Both the position numbers and the translations under genes were made by a program. A model generated the notes under the pieces. The model saw only the letters and a program-made list of their open reading frames with translations. It was not told the origin of the DNA and made no database searches. Positions 9,022 through 15,990 of a stretch of 17,830 nt of DNA are shown here, one piece after another; the stretch's first letter is position 1; each line of letters starts with the position of its first letter. The stretch is taken from contig JAICKM010000045.1 of NCBI GenBank assembly GCA_025927935.1, forward strand, positions 1-17,830, in the 5' to 3' direction. The DNA is from Chloroflexia bacterium (GTDB lineage Bacteria > Chloroflexota > Chloroflexia > QHBQ01 > JADMIH01).

Positions 9022-9050
9022 AGTATACTACCGACCCTGGCCGGAGTCAA
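9022..9050 (-). promoter_or_regulatory. Near-consensus sigma-70 promoter for the DUF4157 gene
   Basis: On the minus strand, -35 TTGACT (complement of 9045-9050) and -10 TATACT (complement of 9022-9027) are separated by exactly 17 bases. The predicted start near 9015 gives an untranslated leader of about 68 bases before the ATG ending at 8947. Confidence 0.65.
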
Positions 9051-9200
9051 TATGAAATGAAACCCCCCGTAGGGATTATTAGGCTTGCACGGCATCTTTT
9101 TCCTGCGGAACGAAGTGCCGTAGTTCGTCTGGTTCCCCAATGAGACTCTTCTCCAGGGCCGAGTTCCGTCGTTGGTCCCATCCACGCGGTGGAACAAATG
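9051..9200. other. Divergent intergenic region without recognisable gene
   Basis: This is most of the 312-base gap between the leftward DUF4157 gene and the rightward DinB-like gene. It holds the upstream flank of both promoters. A short inverted repeat, ACGGCA and TGCCGT, lies around 9091-9119. Its base composition is more AT-rich than the flanking genes. Short frames here have no convincing ribosome binding sites. Confidence 0.4.
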
Positions 9201-9254
9201 TGCTATACTGATCCCGGCAGCGGCAATCCGCACCCACCACGCGCACCAGGAGGG
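9201..9254 (+). promoter_or_regulatory. Extended -10 promoter and strong ribosome binding site for the DinB-like gene
   Basis: TGCTATACT at 9201-9209 is a good extended -10 element with no clear -35. AGGAGGG at 9248-9254 lies 5 bases before the ATG at 9260, supporting this start. Confidence 0.55.
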
Positions 9255-9259
9255 AATCC

Positions 9260-10035
9260 ATGGACAACCTCGCACCCGGCCCGCTGAAACCCCGGCTGCC
9301 GGCCCTCGTCGCCCAGGGCCAGGCCGAGCAGCAAGCTTTTATCGCCCAATTGAGCGACGCTCAGCGGGCGGCACTGGGCACGCCCGCCGCCTGGGCGGCC
9401 AAAGATCATATCGCCCATAACACGGCCTGGAAAGCCGATGCGGCGCGGGTGATCGCCGCCGGGGTGCGCGGCGAGACCCCGGCGCCCAGCCCGGACGAAA
9501 CGGAGTTTAACCCGCGGGTGTTCGCCGCGGCGCAGCACCAGTCCTGGGAGGCGATCCTGGCCGGCGCGGCGCTGCGCGCCGCACTCGAAGCGTGCAGCGA
9601 AGCCGGCCTGAGCGAGCCGACGCGCTTCCCCTGGCGCCAGGGCCGCCCGCTGTGGAGGAGGTCTATGTCTCCGGCTACGAGCACCCCATCGAGCACTACG
9701 GGCAATTCTACCTGGAGGCGGGCGACGCGGCGCGGGCCCAGGCCGTGCGCGAGGCGGCGGTGGCGACCGCCCGGCAGTTCATCGGGGAAACCGCGGCGTA
9801 CGGCTTCATGGTCTACAACCTGGGCTGCTTCTACGTCAAGATCGGCCGGGCCGGCCGATCGCTCCCCGCGCTTGGGGAGGCGCTGGCCCGCGTGCCCCGC
9901 CTGCGCGCGTGGATCAGGGACGACCCCGAACGGGCGGCGTTGCACGCCGCCCCCGCGTTCCAGGCGTTGGTCGCGGACGCCGGCGAAGGGGGCACCGCTA
10001 ATGACGAGCGCCACCAACGAATGGCTGAAGCTTAA
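9260..10035 (+). pseudogene. DinB/ClbS-like protein with TPR-like C-terminus, split by a one-base frameshift
   Basis: The frame opened by the ATG at 9260 encodes a ClbS/DinB-like start, with TPAAWAAKDHIAHNTAWKAD near residues 41-60, and runs in good coding style to RFPWRQGRPLW. It then turns into Ser/Thr/Arg-rich noise. The continuation is found in another frame: EEVYVSGYEHPIEHYGQFYL, then a TPR-like stretch with NLGCFYVKIGR, LPALGEALARVP and DDPERAALHAAPAFQALV, ending at 10035. The switch falls near 9654-9655, where CTGTGGAGGAG would restore LWEEVYV if one G were added to the GG run. So either one G has been lost in the cell or the assembly has an error. With the shift repaired the product would be about 258 residues. 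DinB-fold proteins bind a metal through three histidines; H53 and the EHPIEH histidines are candidates. Function is unknown, possibly stress- or thiol-related. Confidence 0.75.
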
Positions 10036-10164
10036 ACTCCTGGACCTCGGTACCTCGTTGTGGTTGCGCAAGGCCCGCCTGAGCAAGCCCAGGCGGCGAA
10101 ACAGATGTTCATCGCGCGGCTGACCGAGGCGGCACCTCACCGCGATGTCCCAACAAGCAGCTAA
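10036..10164 (+). other. Unrecognised startless reading frame, possible gene remnant
   Basis: In the same frame as the end of the preceding gene, the codons after its TAA encode YLVVVAQGPPEQAQAAKQMF and then IARLTEAAPHRDVPTSS to a TAA at 10162. The composition looks protein-like, but there is no suitable start codon or ribosome binding site in front. It could be a C-terminal piece left by a deletion. I do not recognise the family. Confidence 0.3.
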
Positions 10165-10178
10165 GGAGATCCAGCAAC

Positions 10179-10862
10179 ATGGGTGCGTTTATACAGGTCA
10201 ATCCCCGAGAAAGCGAGTTTCGCGCATATTACGCCGAGGCGAAAGACGGCAAGGGGCCGGGCATCCTCTTATGCCATCCCAGGTGGGGCCTCAACTCCTG
10301 CTTCACCGATCTGGCCGACCGCCTCTCCGCCGCAGGTTACACCGTCCTCGCCCCCGACCTTTTCGACGGGCGCACTGCCACGGACAGCGCCGAAGCCGAT
10401 GCCCTGGTCGCCGCCTTTGAAGCAGATGATGGAGCAAAAGGTATCGCCAGAGAGCAAGCCGCTCTCGACTACCTCCTCAACAGCCCGGCCATCACGAGTC
10501 CTAACATTGCCGCCATCGCCTTCTCGATGGGCGCGGCCTACGTCACATGGCTTGCCACCCTCCGATCGGAGATAGCCGCGGTGATTCTATTTTACGGAGG
10601 AAGCGACTGGAACAAAGACTATGCCGAAAATGCCAACGCGCCCGTGCAGGGGCACTGGGCCGCCGCAGACCCGTTCCAGCCGGCCGAAGCGGTGCACGCT
10701 TTCGAAGCCGAGCTGAAAGCCGCCGGTCATACACCCGACTTCTATACCTACCCTGGCACCGAGCACCATTTCTTCGAGAGCAATCGCCCCGAATACGATC
10801 CCGCAGCCGCGCAACGGGCATGGGAGCGCACCCTTGCCTTCCTGCGCGAGCACGTCGGCTAG
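10179..10862 (+). CDS. Dienelactone hydrolase family protein (alpha/beta hydrolase)
   Basis: The protein has 227 residues, usual for the family. AGGAG at 10164-10168 lies 10 bases before the ATG. It opens with GPGILLCHPRWGLN (oxyanion region), then LADRLSAAGYTVLAPDLFDG, both typical of dienelactone hydrolases. The nucleophile elbow is IAFSMGAAY, so the nucleophile is Ser116 where carboxymethylenebutenolidase itself uses Cys. The acid is Asp164 (AAADPF) and the base is His196 or His197 (YPGTEHHFF). It is a soluble cytoplasmic hydrolase. Because of the Ser nucleophile and the lack of any aromatic-catabolism genes nearby, a true dienelactone substrate is doubtful; a general esterase role is as likely. 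It may be co-transcribed with the broken DinB-like gene upstream. Confidence 0.9.
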   Translation: MGAFIQVNPRESEFRAYYAEAKDGKGPGILLCHPRWGLNSCFTDLADRLSAAGYTVLAPDLFDGRTATDSAEADALVAAFEADDGAKGIAREQAALDYLLNSPAITSPNIAAIAFSMGAAYVTWLATLRSEIAAVILFYGGSDWNKDYAENANAPVQGHWAAADPFQPAEAVHAFEAELKAAGHTPDFYTYPGTEHHFFESNRPEYDPAAAQRAWERTLAFLREHVG

Positions 10863-10916
10863 TCTGGGCATCTTGGACGAGTGGATGCAGGGAGGTCGCG
10901 CGAGTGACAATACGGA

Positions 10917-10937
10917 CCGGCGCGAAAGTCGCGCCGG
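10917..10937. terminator. Perfect 9-bp GC hairpin after the dienelactone hydrolase gene
   Basis: CCGGCGCGA at 10917-10925 and TCGCGCCGG at 10929-10937 pair perfectly around a 3-base loop, 55 bases after the stop codon. No T-run follows on either strand, so it is a structural hairpin that might help end or protect the transcript rather than a classical intrinsic terminator. Confidence 0.35.
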
Positions 10938-11064
10938 CGCGGGCGCACCAGCCGGCAGCACTACCAGGCGGAACTCCAGAGCGTGATCGCGCTGCTCAAC
11001 GCGGTGCAACCACGCTTGCGGCTGGCGCCGGGGCTGCGCGCGACTCTACACACTTCACAATTGG

Positions 11065-11088
11065 CCGGCGCGCCAGGCAGCGCGCCGG
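11065..11088. repeat. Perfect 9-bp GC inverted repeat
   Basis: CCGGCGCGC (11065-11073) and GCGCGCCGG (11080-11088) flank a 6-base loop. The arm is nearly the same as that of the hairpin at 10917-10937 (CCGGCGCGA), suggesting that the two are related. Confidence 0.5.
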
Positions 11089-11248
11089 GCTGCCCACCAA
11101 GGAAGGCAAGGATTCTGCCGGCGGCACACGCGGATAATAGCGTGCTGGGAGGTTGTTCGATCACAACACCTGGGCCAGGCAGCGATAAATCGGCTAGACT
11201 GGGCGGGGCCTGCGGACTGGTGCAGGCGCCGGCTCTGGAGGAAGACAT

Positions 11249-11815
11249 ATGGAGACAACGTGGAATACCGCTCTGTGGCGGCAGTTCGGCGCCGCCATCG
11301 ATATGCTCGAAAACGCCCTGGTGACCTGCCCGGACGCGCTGTGGACCCAGCGCCTCTGGCGGGACCCTCCGAACCACCCTCTCCCACCGGGGTTCCCCCC
11401 GCAGTTCGCAGAGTTCTGGTATCTCGCCTATCATACGCTCTTCTGGCTCGATTTGTATCTCTCGGGCTGCCGGGAGGAGGAATTCGCGCCGCCCCCTCCC
11501 TTTACCTGGGTTGAGCTAGACCTCGCGCCGCCGCTCGAACGGCCCTATACCAAGGAGGAGCTGCATGCCTATCTCGCGGCGACGCGCCGCAAGGCCCAGG
11601 CCACGCTGGTTGCGCTGACGGACGAGCGGGCGCGCCAGGCCGTCGAGTACCCCTGGGCGCAGGGGCAGACCGTCAGCTTCTTGGAGTTACAGTTGTACAA
11701 CATGCGTCACGTGCAGGAACATGCGGCCCAACTGAACCTCTTCCTCGGGCAGAGGGCCATGCCTGCCGCCGCCGACTGGGTCCCGCGCGTACAGGATGAA
11801 CCTGGCAGCCAATAA
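11249..11815 (+). CDS. DinB family protein
   Basis: The protein has 188 residues. GGAGG at 11237-11241 is 7 bases before the ATG. The histidines expected to bind a divalent metal in the DinB/YfiT four-helix bundle are visible: H62 in YLAYHTLFWLDLYL, and H154 and H158 in YNMRHVQEHAAQLNLFLG. The C-terminal helix with RHxxEHxAQL is the strongest family signature. The middle region (EEFAPPPPFTW, ERPYTKEELHAYL) is typical of uncharacterised bacterial DinB proteins. Members include bacillithiol and mycothiol transferases and damage-inducible proteins; the exact reaction cannot be set here. It lies convergent to the small leftward gene ending at 11963, with no clear terminator in the 147-base gap. 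Confidence 0.85.
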   Translation: METTWNTALWRQFGAAIDMLENALVTCPDALWTQRLWRDPPNHPLPPGFPPQFAEFWYLAYHTLFWLDLYLSGCREEEFAPPPPFTWVELDLAPPLERPYTKEELHAYLAATRRKAQATLVALTDERARQAVEYPWAQGQTVSFLELQLYNMRHVQEHAAQLNLFLGQRAMPAAADWVPRVQDEPGSQ

Positions 11816-11962
11816 GTGTGCGGAGTGGGCTATCCATTGCGCCGCCGGCACATGCCCAGACAGGCGCCAGCGCCGGACGCGGCGGATCGCAAACTCGCCC
11901 ACCCTGAGGATGAGGATCGCGGGGTAGGGCCAGGCACCCCAGCCCCACACGCGCTGCGGGCG

Positions 11963-12298
11963 CTAACGCGCGGGGAAGTCCTCGGCGCCCTCGCCACCCC
12001 AGGTGGCATCCAGGAGCCGGGTAAGCTGGGCAAAGGCGGCCAGCCAGGCCCGTAGGTACTCCAACTGATCGGGCGGCAAGCCGGCTGTCTCGCTCGTTTG
12101 CAGCAGCCAGGCAATCACCGCCTGCGGGGTGGACAGGCCGCCGGGCGCGCCGGCATCACGGTACAGTTGCAGAATCTCCGCGTACATCGCCCGGACCCGG
12201 ATGTGGATCGGCTGCAATTCAACCTGTATCTCGCGGATGCGCCAGAGGGTGATGTCGCCAATTTGGCGCGCGGCCAGTTGGGTGCGCGCTTGGTTCAT
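11963..12298 (-). CDS. Small hypothetical protein, helical
   Basis: The protein has 111 residues. AGGAG on the minus strand lies 8 bases before the ATG ending at 12298, which supports a real gene. The sequence is rich in Leu, Ala, Gln and Arg, with long stretches likely to be helix (IREIQVELQPIHIRVRAMYA, DQLEYLRAWLAAFAQLTRLL). There is no signal peptide, Cys cluster or known motif. I do not recognise the family. It is the last leftward gene after the flavin oxidoreductase, separated by 172 bases that hold palindromic repeats. Confidence 0.6.
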   Translation of the reverse strand: MNQARTQLAARQIGDITLWRIREIQVELQPIHIRVRAMYAEILQLYRDAGAPGGLSTPQAVIAWLLQTSETAGLPPDQLEYLRAWLAAFAQLTRLLDATWGGEGAEDFPAR

Positions 12299-12354
12299 GC
12301 GGTCGTCTCCTATGTTGCCGGCGCGCCCGGCGGGTCGTTACACGTCGGGGCGGC

Positions 12355-12379
12355 GGGCCGGTTTCAAACCGGCCCCTAC
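12355..12379. repeat. Palindromic dispersed repeat, copy 1
   Basis: The core CCGGTTTCAAACCGG is part of a perfect palindrome with 10-bp arms and a one-base centre, followed by CCCTAC. It differs at one base from copy 2 (12419-12443) and at two bases from the inverted copy 3 (15914-15938). Confidence 0.8.
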
Positions 12380-12391
12380 GGCGGCGAACTT

Positions 12392-12413
12392 GCTCCGGCC
12401 ACGATGCCGGAGC
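12392..12413. repeat. 8-bp hairpin between repeat copies 1 and 2
   Basis: GCTCCGGC (12392-12399) and GCCGGAGC (12406-12413) pair perfectly around a six-base loop, so the intergenic stretch 12355-12443 is three hairpins in a row. Confidence 0.6.
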
Positions 12414-12418
12414 GGCGC

Positions 12419-12443
12419 GGGCCGGTTTGAAACCGGCCCCTAC
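12419..12443. repeat. Palindromic dispersed repeat, copy 2
   Basis: The core CCGGTTTGAAACCGG is in the same orientation as copy 1, again ending CCCTAC. It lies 27 bases downstream of the oxidoreductase stop codon when read leftward. Confidence 0.8.
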
Positions 12444-12470
12444 AATGGCTCACTGTTGCCGGGCGGCTCA

Positions 12471-13382
12471 TCAACCGGCGCGCAAGGGCGCCAGCACCTC
12501 ATCGGCCAGGCGCCTGAGCGGATCGGGGCTGGTGACATGGCCGAAGCCCAGGATGAACTGGCGCACGCCGAGATCGATCAGCGGGCGCAAGGCGGCGAGC
12601 CAGTTGGCCGAGTCTTCCCGCGATTCGGGCAGGTGGCCGTTCTCGATGGTGTAGCTTTGCCGGATGGCCGCCGGGTCGCGGCCCGCCTCGGTCGCGCTGC
12701 GTTGGACAATCTCCCACTTGCGCTGGTAGTCGGCCCGGTCGATAGCCTCCAGCGGGCCGCCGTGATAGCGGTCCCAGAGGTCGGCCACGCGACCGGCCAG
12801 GGGCAGCAGCAGCTTTTCGCCGCCGCCCCCGATCATGATCCGCGGCGGCGGCTGAGGGCGCGGCTCGCAGTACGCCTGGGCGATCTGGAAGTGGCGGCCC
12901 GCGAAAGTGGGCGCCGGCTCGGTCCACATGCGGCGCATGATCTCCACCGCCTCGGCCAGTTGCTGGATGCGCACCGCGGGCGCGGGGAACGGATAGCCGT
13001 AGGCCGCGTATTCGGCGCCGCGCCACCCCGCGCCGATGCCCATAATGAAGCGGCCCTCGCTCAGCATCTGCAACGTGGCGGCCATCTTCGCCATCAGCGC
13101 CGGGTTGCGATAGCCCACGCCCAGCACGATGGGACCGACGTGCAGGCGGGGATAACGCGCGGCCAGCCAGGTCAGCGCGGTCCAGCACTCGATCCAGGCG
13201 TGCGCCGGATCGTCGAAGGCGTAGAAATGGTCGGGCACCCAGATCGAATCGAAGTGCTGGGCCACCAGCGGCAAGATGTCCGGCGCTTCCTCGACCATCA
13301 GCGGCATACCGGTGTTGCCGGGCACGGCGCCGCCGAGCATAAACCAGCCAAACTCGATTGCTTGCGCGCGGTCTTCGGGCAT
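12471..13382 (-). CDS. LLM class flavin-dependent oxidoreductase (luciferase-like, F420/FMN type)
   Basis: The protein has 303 residues. AGAGGAG precedes the ATG ending at 13382 at good spacing. Family signs run in order: QHFDSIWVPDHFY (the substrate-side His common in this group), VGPIVLGVGYRNPALMAKMA, the very characteristic LSEGRFIMGIGAGWRGAEYA and AYGYPFPAPAVRIQQLAEAV, then FAGRHFQI and PPPRIMIGGGGEKLLLPLA. This layout matches bacterial luciferase-like TIM-barrel enzymes, many of which use coenzyme F420 or FMNH2 in Actinobacteria and Chloroflexota. The cofactor cannot be decided here. It is cytoplasmic. It follows the desaturase gene after a 126-base gap on the same strand, but a joint function is not evident. 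Confidence 0.9.
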   Translation of the reverse strand: MPEDRAQAIEFGWFMLGGAVPGNTGMPLMVEEAPDILPLVAQHFDSIWVPDHFYAFDDPAHAWIECWTALTWLAARYPRLHVGPIVLGVGYRNPALMAKMAATLQMLSEGRFIMGIGAGWRGAEYAAYGYPFPAPAVRIQQLAEAVEIMRRMWTEPAPTFAGRHFQIAQAYCEPRPQPPPRIMIGGGGEKLLLPLAGRVADLWDRYHGGPLEAIDRADYQRKWEIVQRSATEAGRDPAAIRQSYTIENGHLPESREDSANWLAALRPLIDLGVRQFILGFGHVTSPDPLRRLADEVLAPLRAG

Positions 13383-13508
13383 GGTGTTCTCCTCTGCGCT
13401 AGGGCCGGCGGCAACCGGCGCGGGGCGGATGCGGCGCCCGACAGGGCGGGCCGCTGGATACGCCTAGAACAAGATCCGTACCCGCGCCCCCGGCTCACCG
13501 GCCGCGCG

Positions 13509-14573
13509 CTAGCGTAGCGGCGCCGCGGTTTCGTGCAGACAATGCAGGATCTCCTGGAACGATTGGCGCACGCCGGTCACATAATAAGGGATATCGCGGC
13601 CCAGGCAGAACTGGCGGGTGATCTCGCCCGCCCGACCCAACTGGTTGCGCGGCATGGTTGGGAAGAGATGGTGGACGGCCTGGTGGTTCAGCCCGCCGTA
13701 CAGGAAGTCGATCAGGGGCGTGGAGCGCACATTGCGCGACGTGAGTACCTGCTTGCGCAAGAAGTCGAGCCGCGTGTCGTCCTTGCCCACGACCAGCATG
13801 CCCTTATGGTTGGGCGCGAACACGCCGCCGAGCAGCACGCCCAGCAGCCCGCGGTGAACCAGGATGAAGGCCAGCCCCATCCACGGCCCCAACAGCAGCG
13901 GCAGGCCCGCATAATACAGCAGGAAATGCGCGCCCAGCAGCACGGCGTCGGGCGCGCGCCAGCGATAGCGGGCGCGGATCACATACAAAACCGAGGCGAC
14001 CTGCATACTGTAAACGGTGAACGTGAGCGCCGGGAAGAAAAGAAACGCCTGGTAGCCGGTGGCGAGCCGCGCGGCGCCGCGCTTGCGCTGCACCTGCTCG
14101 TCGGAGAAGGCCATGAACGGGATGTCGATGTCCGGGTCCAGGCCGTCATGGTTAGGGTTGGCGTGGTGGGCGTTGTGCTTATCGACCCACCAGCCCAGGC
14201 TCATGCCCACCAACAGGTTGGCAACCAGCATGCCGATCCAGCGGTTGAGCCGGATAGAGGCATAATTGGCATCGCTGTCGGTCCCGCGGGCGCGAAACAC
14301 CTGCTTGTGGCCCAGGTCGTGGGCCAGGAAGCCCAACTGGGCGGAGACGAAGGCCAGGTAGGGCGCCGCCACCAGCACCCGCGCCCAGCCGCTGAGCAAC
14401 CCCAGCAGGGCGATCCCGGCGGCGAACAGCGCCAGGGTGTAGGCCAGTTTTACAGCGTAATATGTGCCCTGCGCGTCGAGCAATCCCGCCTCGCTCACCA
14501 GGGCTTTCAGCGCCGCGTAGTCGTTTTTGGTTACTAAAGGACTCTCTGCTGTTTTTACTGCTTGGTCCAGCAT
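13509..14573 (-). CDS. Acyl-lipid fatty acid desaturase, front-end type without a cytochrome b5 domain
   Basis: The protein has 354 residues and is an integral membrane protein. The three histidine boxes that hold the di-iron centre are intact: HDLGH (85-89), HNAHH (133-137) and QAVHH (298-302). The third box is the Q-x-x-HH form within GGLNHQAVHHLFP, and LNYQxEHHLFP is typical of front-end (delta-5/delta-6-like) desaturases. Hydrophobic pairs lie at about 40-62/66-84 and 175-197/208-240. No cytochrome b5 domain is fused, so electrons would come from ferredoxin or a separate partner, none of which is visible here. The role would be membrane lipid unsaturation. Regiospecificity cannot be read from the sequence. 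A long leader with several hairpins lies upstream (see the separate entry). Confidence 0.92.
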   Translation of the reverse strand: MLDQAVKTAESPLVTKNDYAALKALVSEAGLLDAQGTYYAVKLAYTLALFAAGIALLGLLSGWARVLVAAPYLAFVSAQLGFLAHDLGHKQVFRARGTDSDANYASIRLNRWIGMLVANLLVGMSLGWWVDKHNAHHANPNHDGLDPDIDIPFMAFSDEQVQRKRGAARLATGYQAFLFFPALTFTVYSMQVASVLYVIRARYRWRAPDAVLLGAHFLLYYAGLPLLLGPWMGLAFILVHRGLLGVLLGGVFAPNHKGMLVVGKDDTRLDFLRKQVLTSRNVRSTPLIDFLYGGLNHQAVHHLFPTMPRNQLGRAGEITRQFCLGRDIPYYVTGVRQSFQEILHCLHETAAPLR

Positions 14574-14630
14574 TAATCTAAAGCTCTCCGATCTGCCGAT
14601 CTATATCTATCACGTAAACTGTGGAACCCG

Positions 14631-14724
14631 GTCGCCGGTGAGGCGACTTGCACATCGCGTGCGAGGCATCCAATAGGGTGTAGAAAGCCGGCCTGGGGGA
14701 TGGCGGCCGGCCCTAGTTATTATA
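14631..14724 (-). promoter_or_regulatory. Possible -10 element and structured leader of the desaturase gene
   Basis: Read leftward, TATAAT (complement of 14719-14724) would start RNA near 14712, about 139 bases before the desaturase ATG; no good -35 is present. The leader contains three short hairpins: GCCGGCC with GGCCGGC (14687-14693 and 14705-14711), GCAC with GTGC near 14650-14662, and GTCGCC with GGCGAC (14631-14636 and 14642-14647). The first is followed by TTT on the minus strand, so it could instead be a terminator for the nuclease gene ending at 14786. Confidence 0.35.
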
Positions 14725-14785
14725 CCATGAAACGCCGGGCGGCGCGCCGGGAGACGGATGGGGCAGCACTCCAGGCCGGGCGGCG

Positions 14786-15805
14786 CTACGACTCCAGTTG
14801 GGCCTCCAGCTCGGCAATCGTCGGCAGGTTGCGCTGCAAGGCTTCGGGCAGCCGCTCGGTGTGGTAGACGGCCACGCCCATCGGCTTATGCATATCTTGC
14901 AGGGCATATTCCACCACCACCTGGTTCTTGTTTTTGCACAGGATCAGCCCGATGCTCGGCTGGTCGCCCGGCCCGCGCAGTTGCCGATCCACCGCGGTCA
15001 GGTAGAAGTTCATCTGCCCGGCAAACGCCGGCTCAAACTCGCTGACCTTCAGATCGATCACCACATAGCAATGCAGGACCGCGTGATAGAACAGCAAATC
15101 GAGGTAGAAGGTCTGCCCGCCGACCACGATGGGCCACTGCCGGCCCATGAAGGCAAAGCCGCGGCCCAGTTCCAGCAGAAACTCCTGCATATGGACCAGC
15201 AGCGCCTGCTCCAGATCGCGCTCCTGGGCGCGCTCGCTCAGCAGCAGAAAATCGAAGTTATAAGGGTCTTTGAGCAGTTGCTGGGCCAGTTCCGATTGCG
15301 GTGCCGGCAACTGCTGGGGGAAATTGGTGGGCGCCTGGCCCTGGCGCTCGTAGATGCCGCGCTCGATCTGCCCAATCAGGTCGCGGCCACTCCAGCCCTG
15401 CTGGAGCGTCTGGTGGGCGTACCACTCGCGGGCCAGCGGGTCCTTCACCCGGTCCAGCAGCACCTGGTTGTGATACCAGGGAATTTGTGCAGGCAGCGCC
15501 TGCACAATTGCCTCGTCGGGATAGGCATCGGCGAAGGCGCGCATATAATGCAGGTTGCGCGCCGACCAGCCCTGCGCGCCGGGAAACGCCTGCCGCAAAT
15601 CGCGCGCCAGCCGGGGAATGACCTGGCCGCCCCAGCCGTACTGCGCCTGGCGGGCCAGGATCGCCCGCCCGATCTGCCAGTACAGCAGCACCAGTTCCCG
15701 GTTGACGGCCAGCGCGGCGCGCGCCTGGGCCGCCTGGATGCGCGACTTCAGTTCGTCGAGCAGTTCGGGGTAGCCTTCGTCCGGCGCGGCCAGGTGCTGC
15801 GACAT
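14786..15805 (-). CDS. YhcG/DUF1016 family PDDEXK nuclease
   Basis: The protein has 339 residues from the ATG ending at 15805. AGGAGG lies 4 bases upstream, and a further in-frame ATG at 15820 falls just before this ribosome binding site, so the inner start is preferred. The N-terminal domain (YWQIGRAIL, GGQVIPRLARDLRQAFPG, WSARNLHYMRAF, IPWYHNQVLL) and the C-terminal nuclease domain both match the family. Nuclease residues visible are GRGFAFMGRQ (214-223), D236 in TFYLDLLFYH and D251-x-K253 in VVIDLKVSEFEP, followed by GQMNFYL. This is a complete D...(D/E)xK set, so it should be active. Family members occur near restriction, toxin or mobile genes, but their target is mostly unknown. It is separated from parB by 185 bases with its own -10 element. 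Confidence 0.92.
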   Translation of the reverse strand: MSQHLAAPDEGYPELLDELKSRIQAAQARAALAVNRELVLLYWQIGRAILARQAQYGWGGQVIPRLARDLRQAFPGAQGWSARNLHYMRAFADAYPDEAIVQALPAQIPWYHNQVLLDRVKDPLAREWYAHQTLQQGWSGRDLIGQIERGIYERQGQAPTNFPQQLPAPQSELAQQLLKDPYNFDFLLLSERAQERDLEQALLVHMQEFLLELGRGFAFMGRQWPIVVGGQTFYLDLLFYHAVLHCYVVIDLKVSEFEPAFAGQMNFYLTAVDRQLRGPGDQPSIGLILCKNKNQVVVEYALQDMHKPMGVAVYHTERLPEALQRNLPTIAELEAQLES

Positions 15806-15851
15806 CGATCCTCCTGCCAATTATGCCGGCGCAACAGGTCCGGCCCCCGCT

Positions 15852-15857
15852 ATTATA
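15852..15857 (-). promoter_or_regulatory. Perfect -10 element upstream of the YhcG-type nuclease
   Basis: TATAAT (complement of 15852-15857) lies 46 bases before the start codon ending at 15805. The -35 region at 15875-15880 is poor. The element suggests independent transcription from parB. Confidence 0.45.
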
Positions 15858-15913
15858 CGGGCTTTCGGCGACCTCTGCCGCCTCCGCCCCTACCCTACGG
15901 CCACCCTGGCGCT

Positions 15914-15938
15914 GTAGGGGCTGGTTTGCAACCGGCCC
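15914..15938. repeat. Palindromic dispersed repeat, copy 3 (inverted)
   Basis: GTAGGGGCTGGTTTGCAACC is the opposite orientation of the copies at 12355 and 12419, with two to three mismatches in 25 bases. It sits in the gap between the nuclease and parB genes, close to the parB stop. Confidence 0.7.
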
Positions 15939-15990
15939 GTTGCCGGCTACGCCGCCCGCGCGGCTGTGAACAGAACATACGTTCGCCGGC

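Larger units (their letters stand above)
10863..11248. other. Gene-poor intergenic stretch
   Basis: This is a 386-base gap between two rightward genes. It holds two strong GC hairpins (listed separately) and a weak -10-like TAGACT at 11195-11200 without a good -35. A frame around 10959-11070 gives QAELQSVIALLNAVQPRLRL, which looks protein-like, but it has no ribosome binding site and degrades quickly. I see no convincing gene. Confidence 0.4.

Noticed and set aside
10983..11324. Rightward frame of 113 codons in the gap before the DinB gene
   Set aside because: It overlaps the DinB start, has no ribosome binding site, and its composition becomes non-protein-like after about 30 codons.
12129..13517. 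Long rightward frame opposite the flavin oxidoreductase
   Set aside because: It is antisense to a well-recognised gene, has no motifs and has Arg/His/Gln-rich composition.
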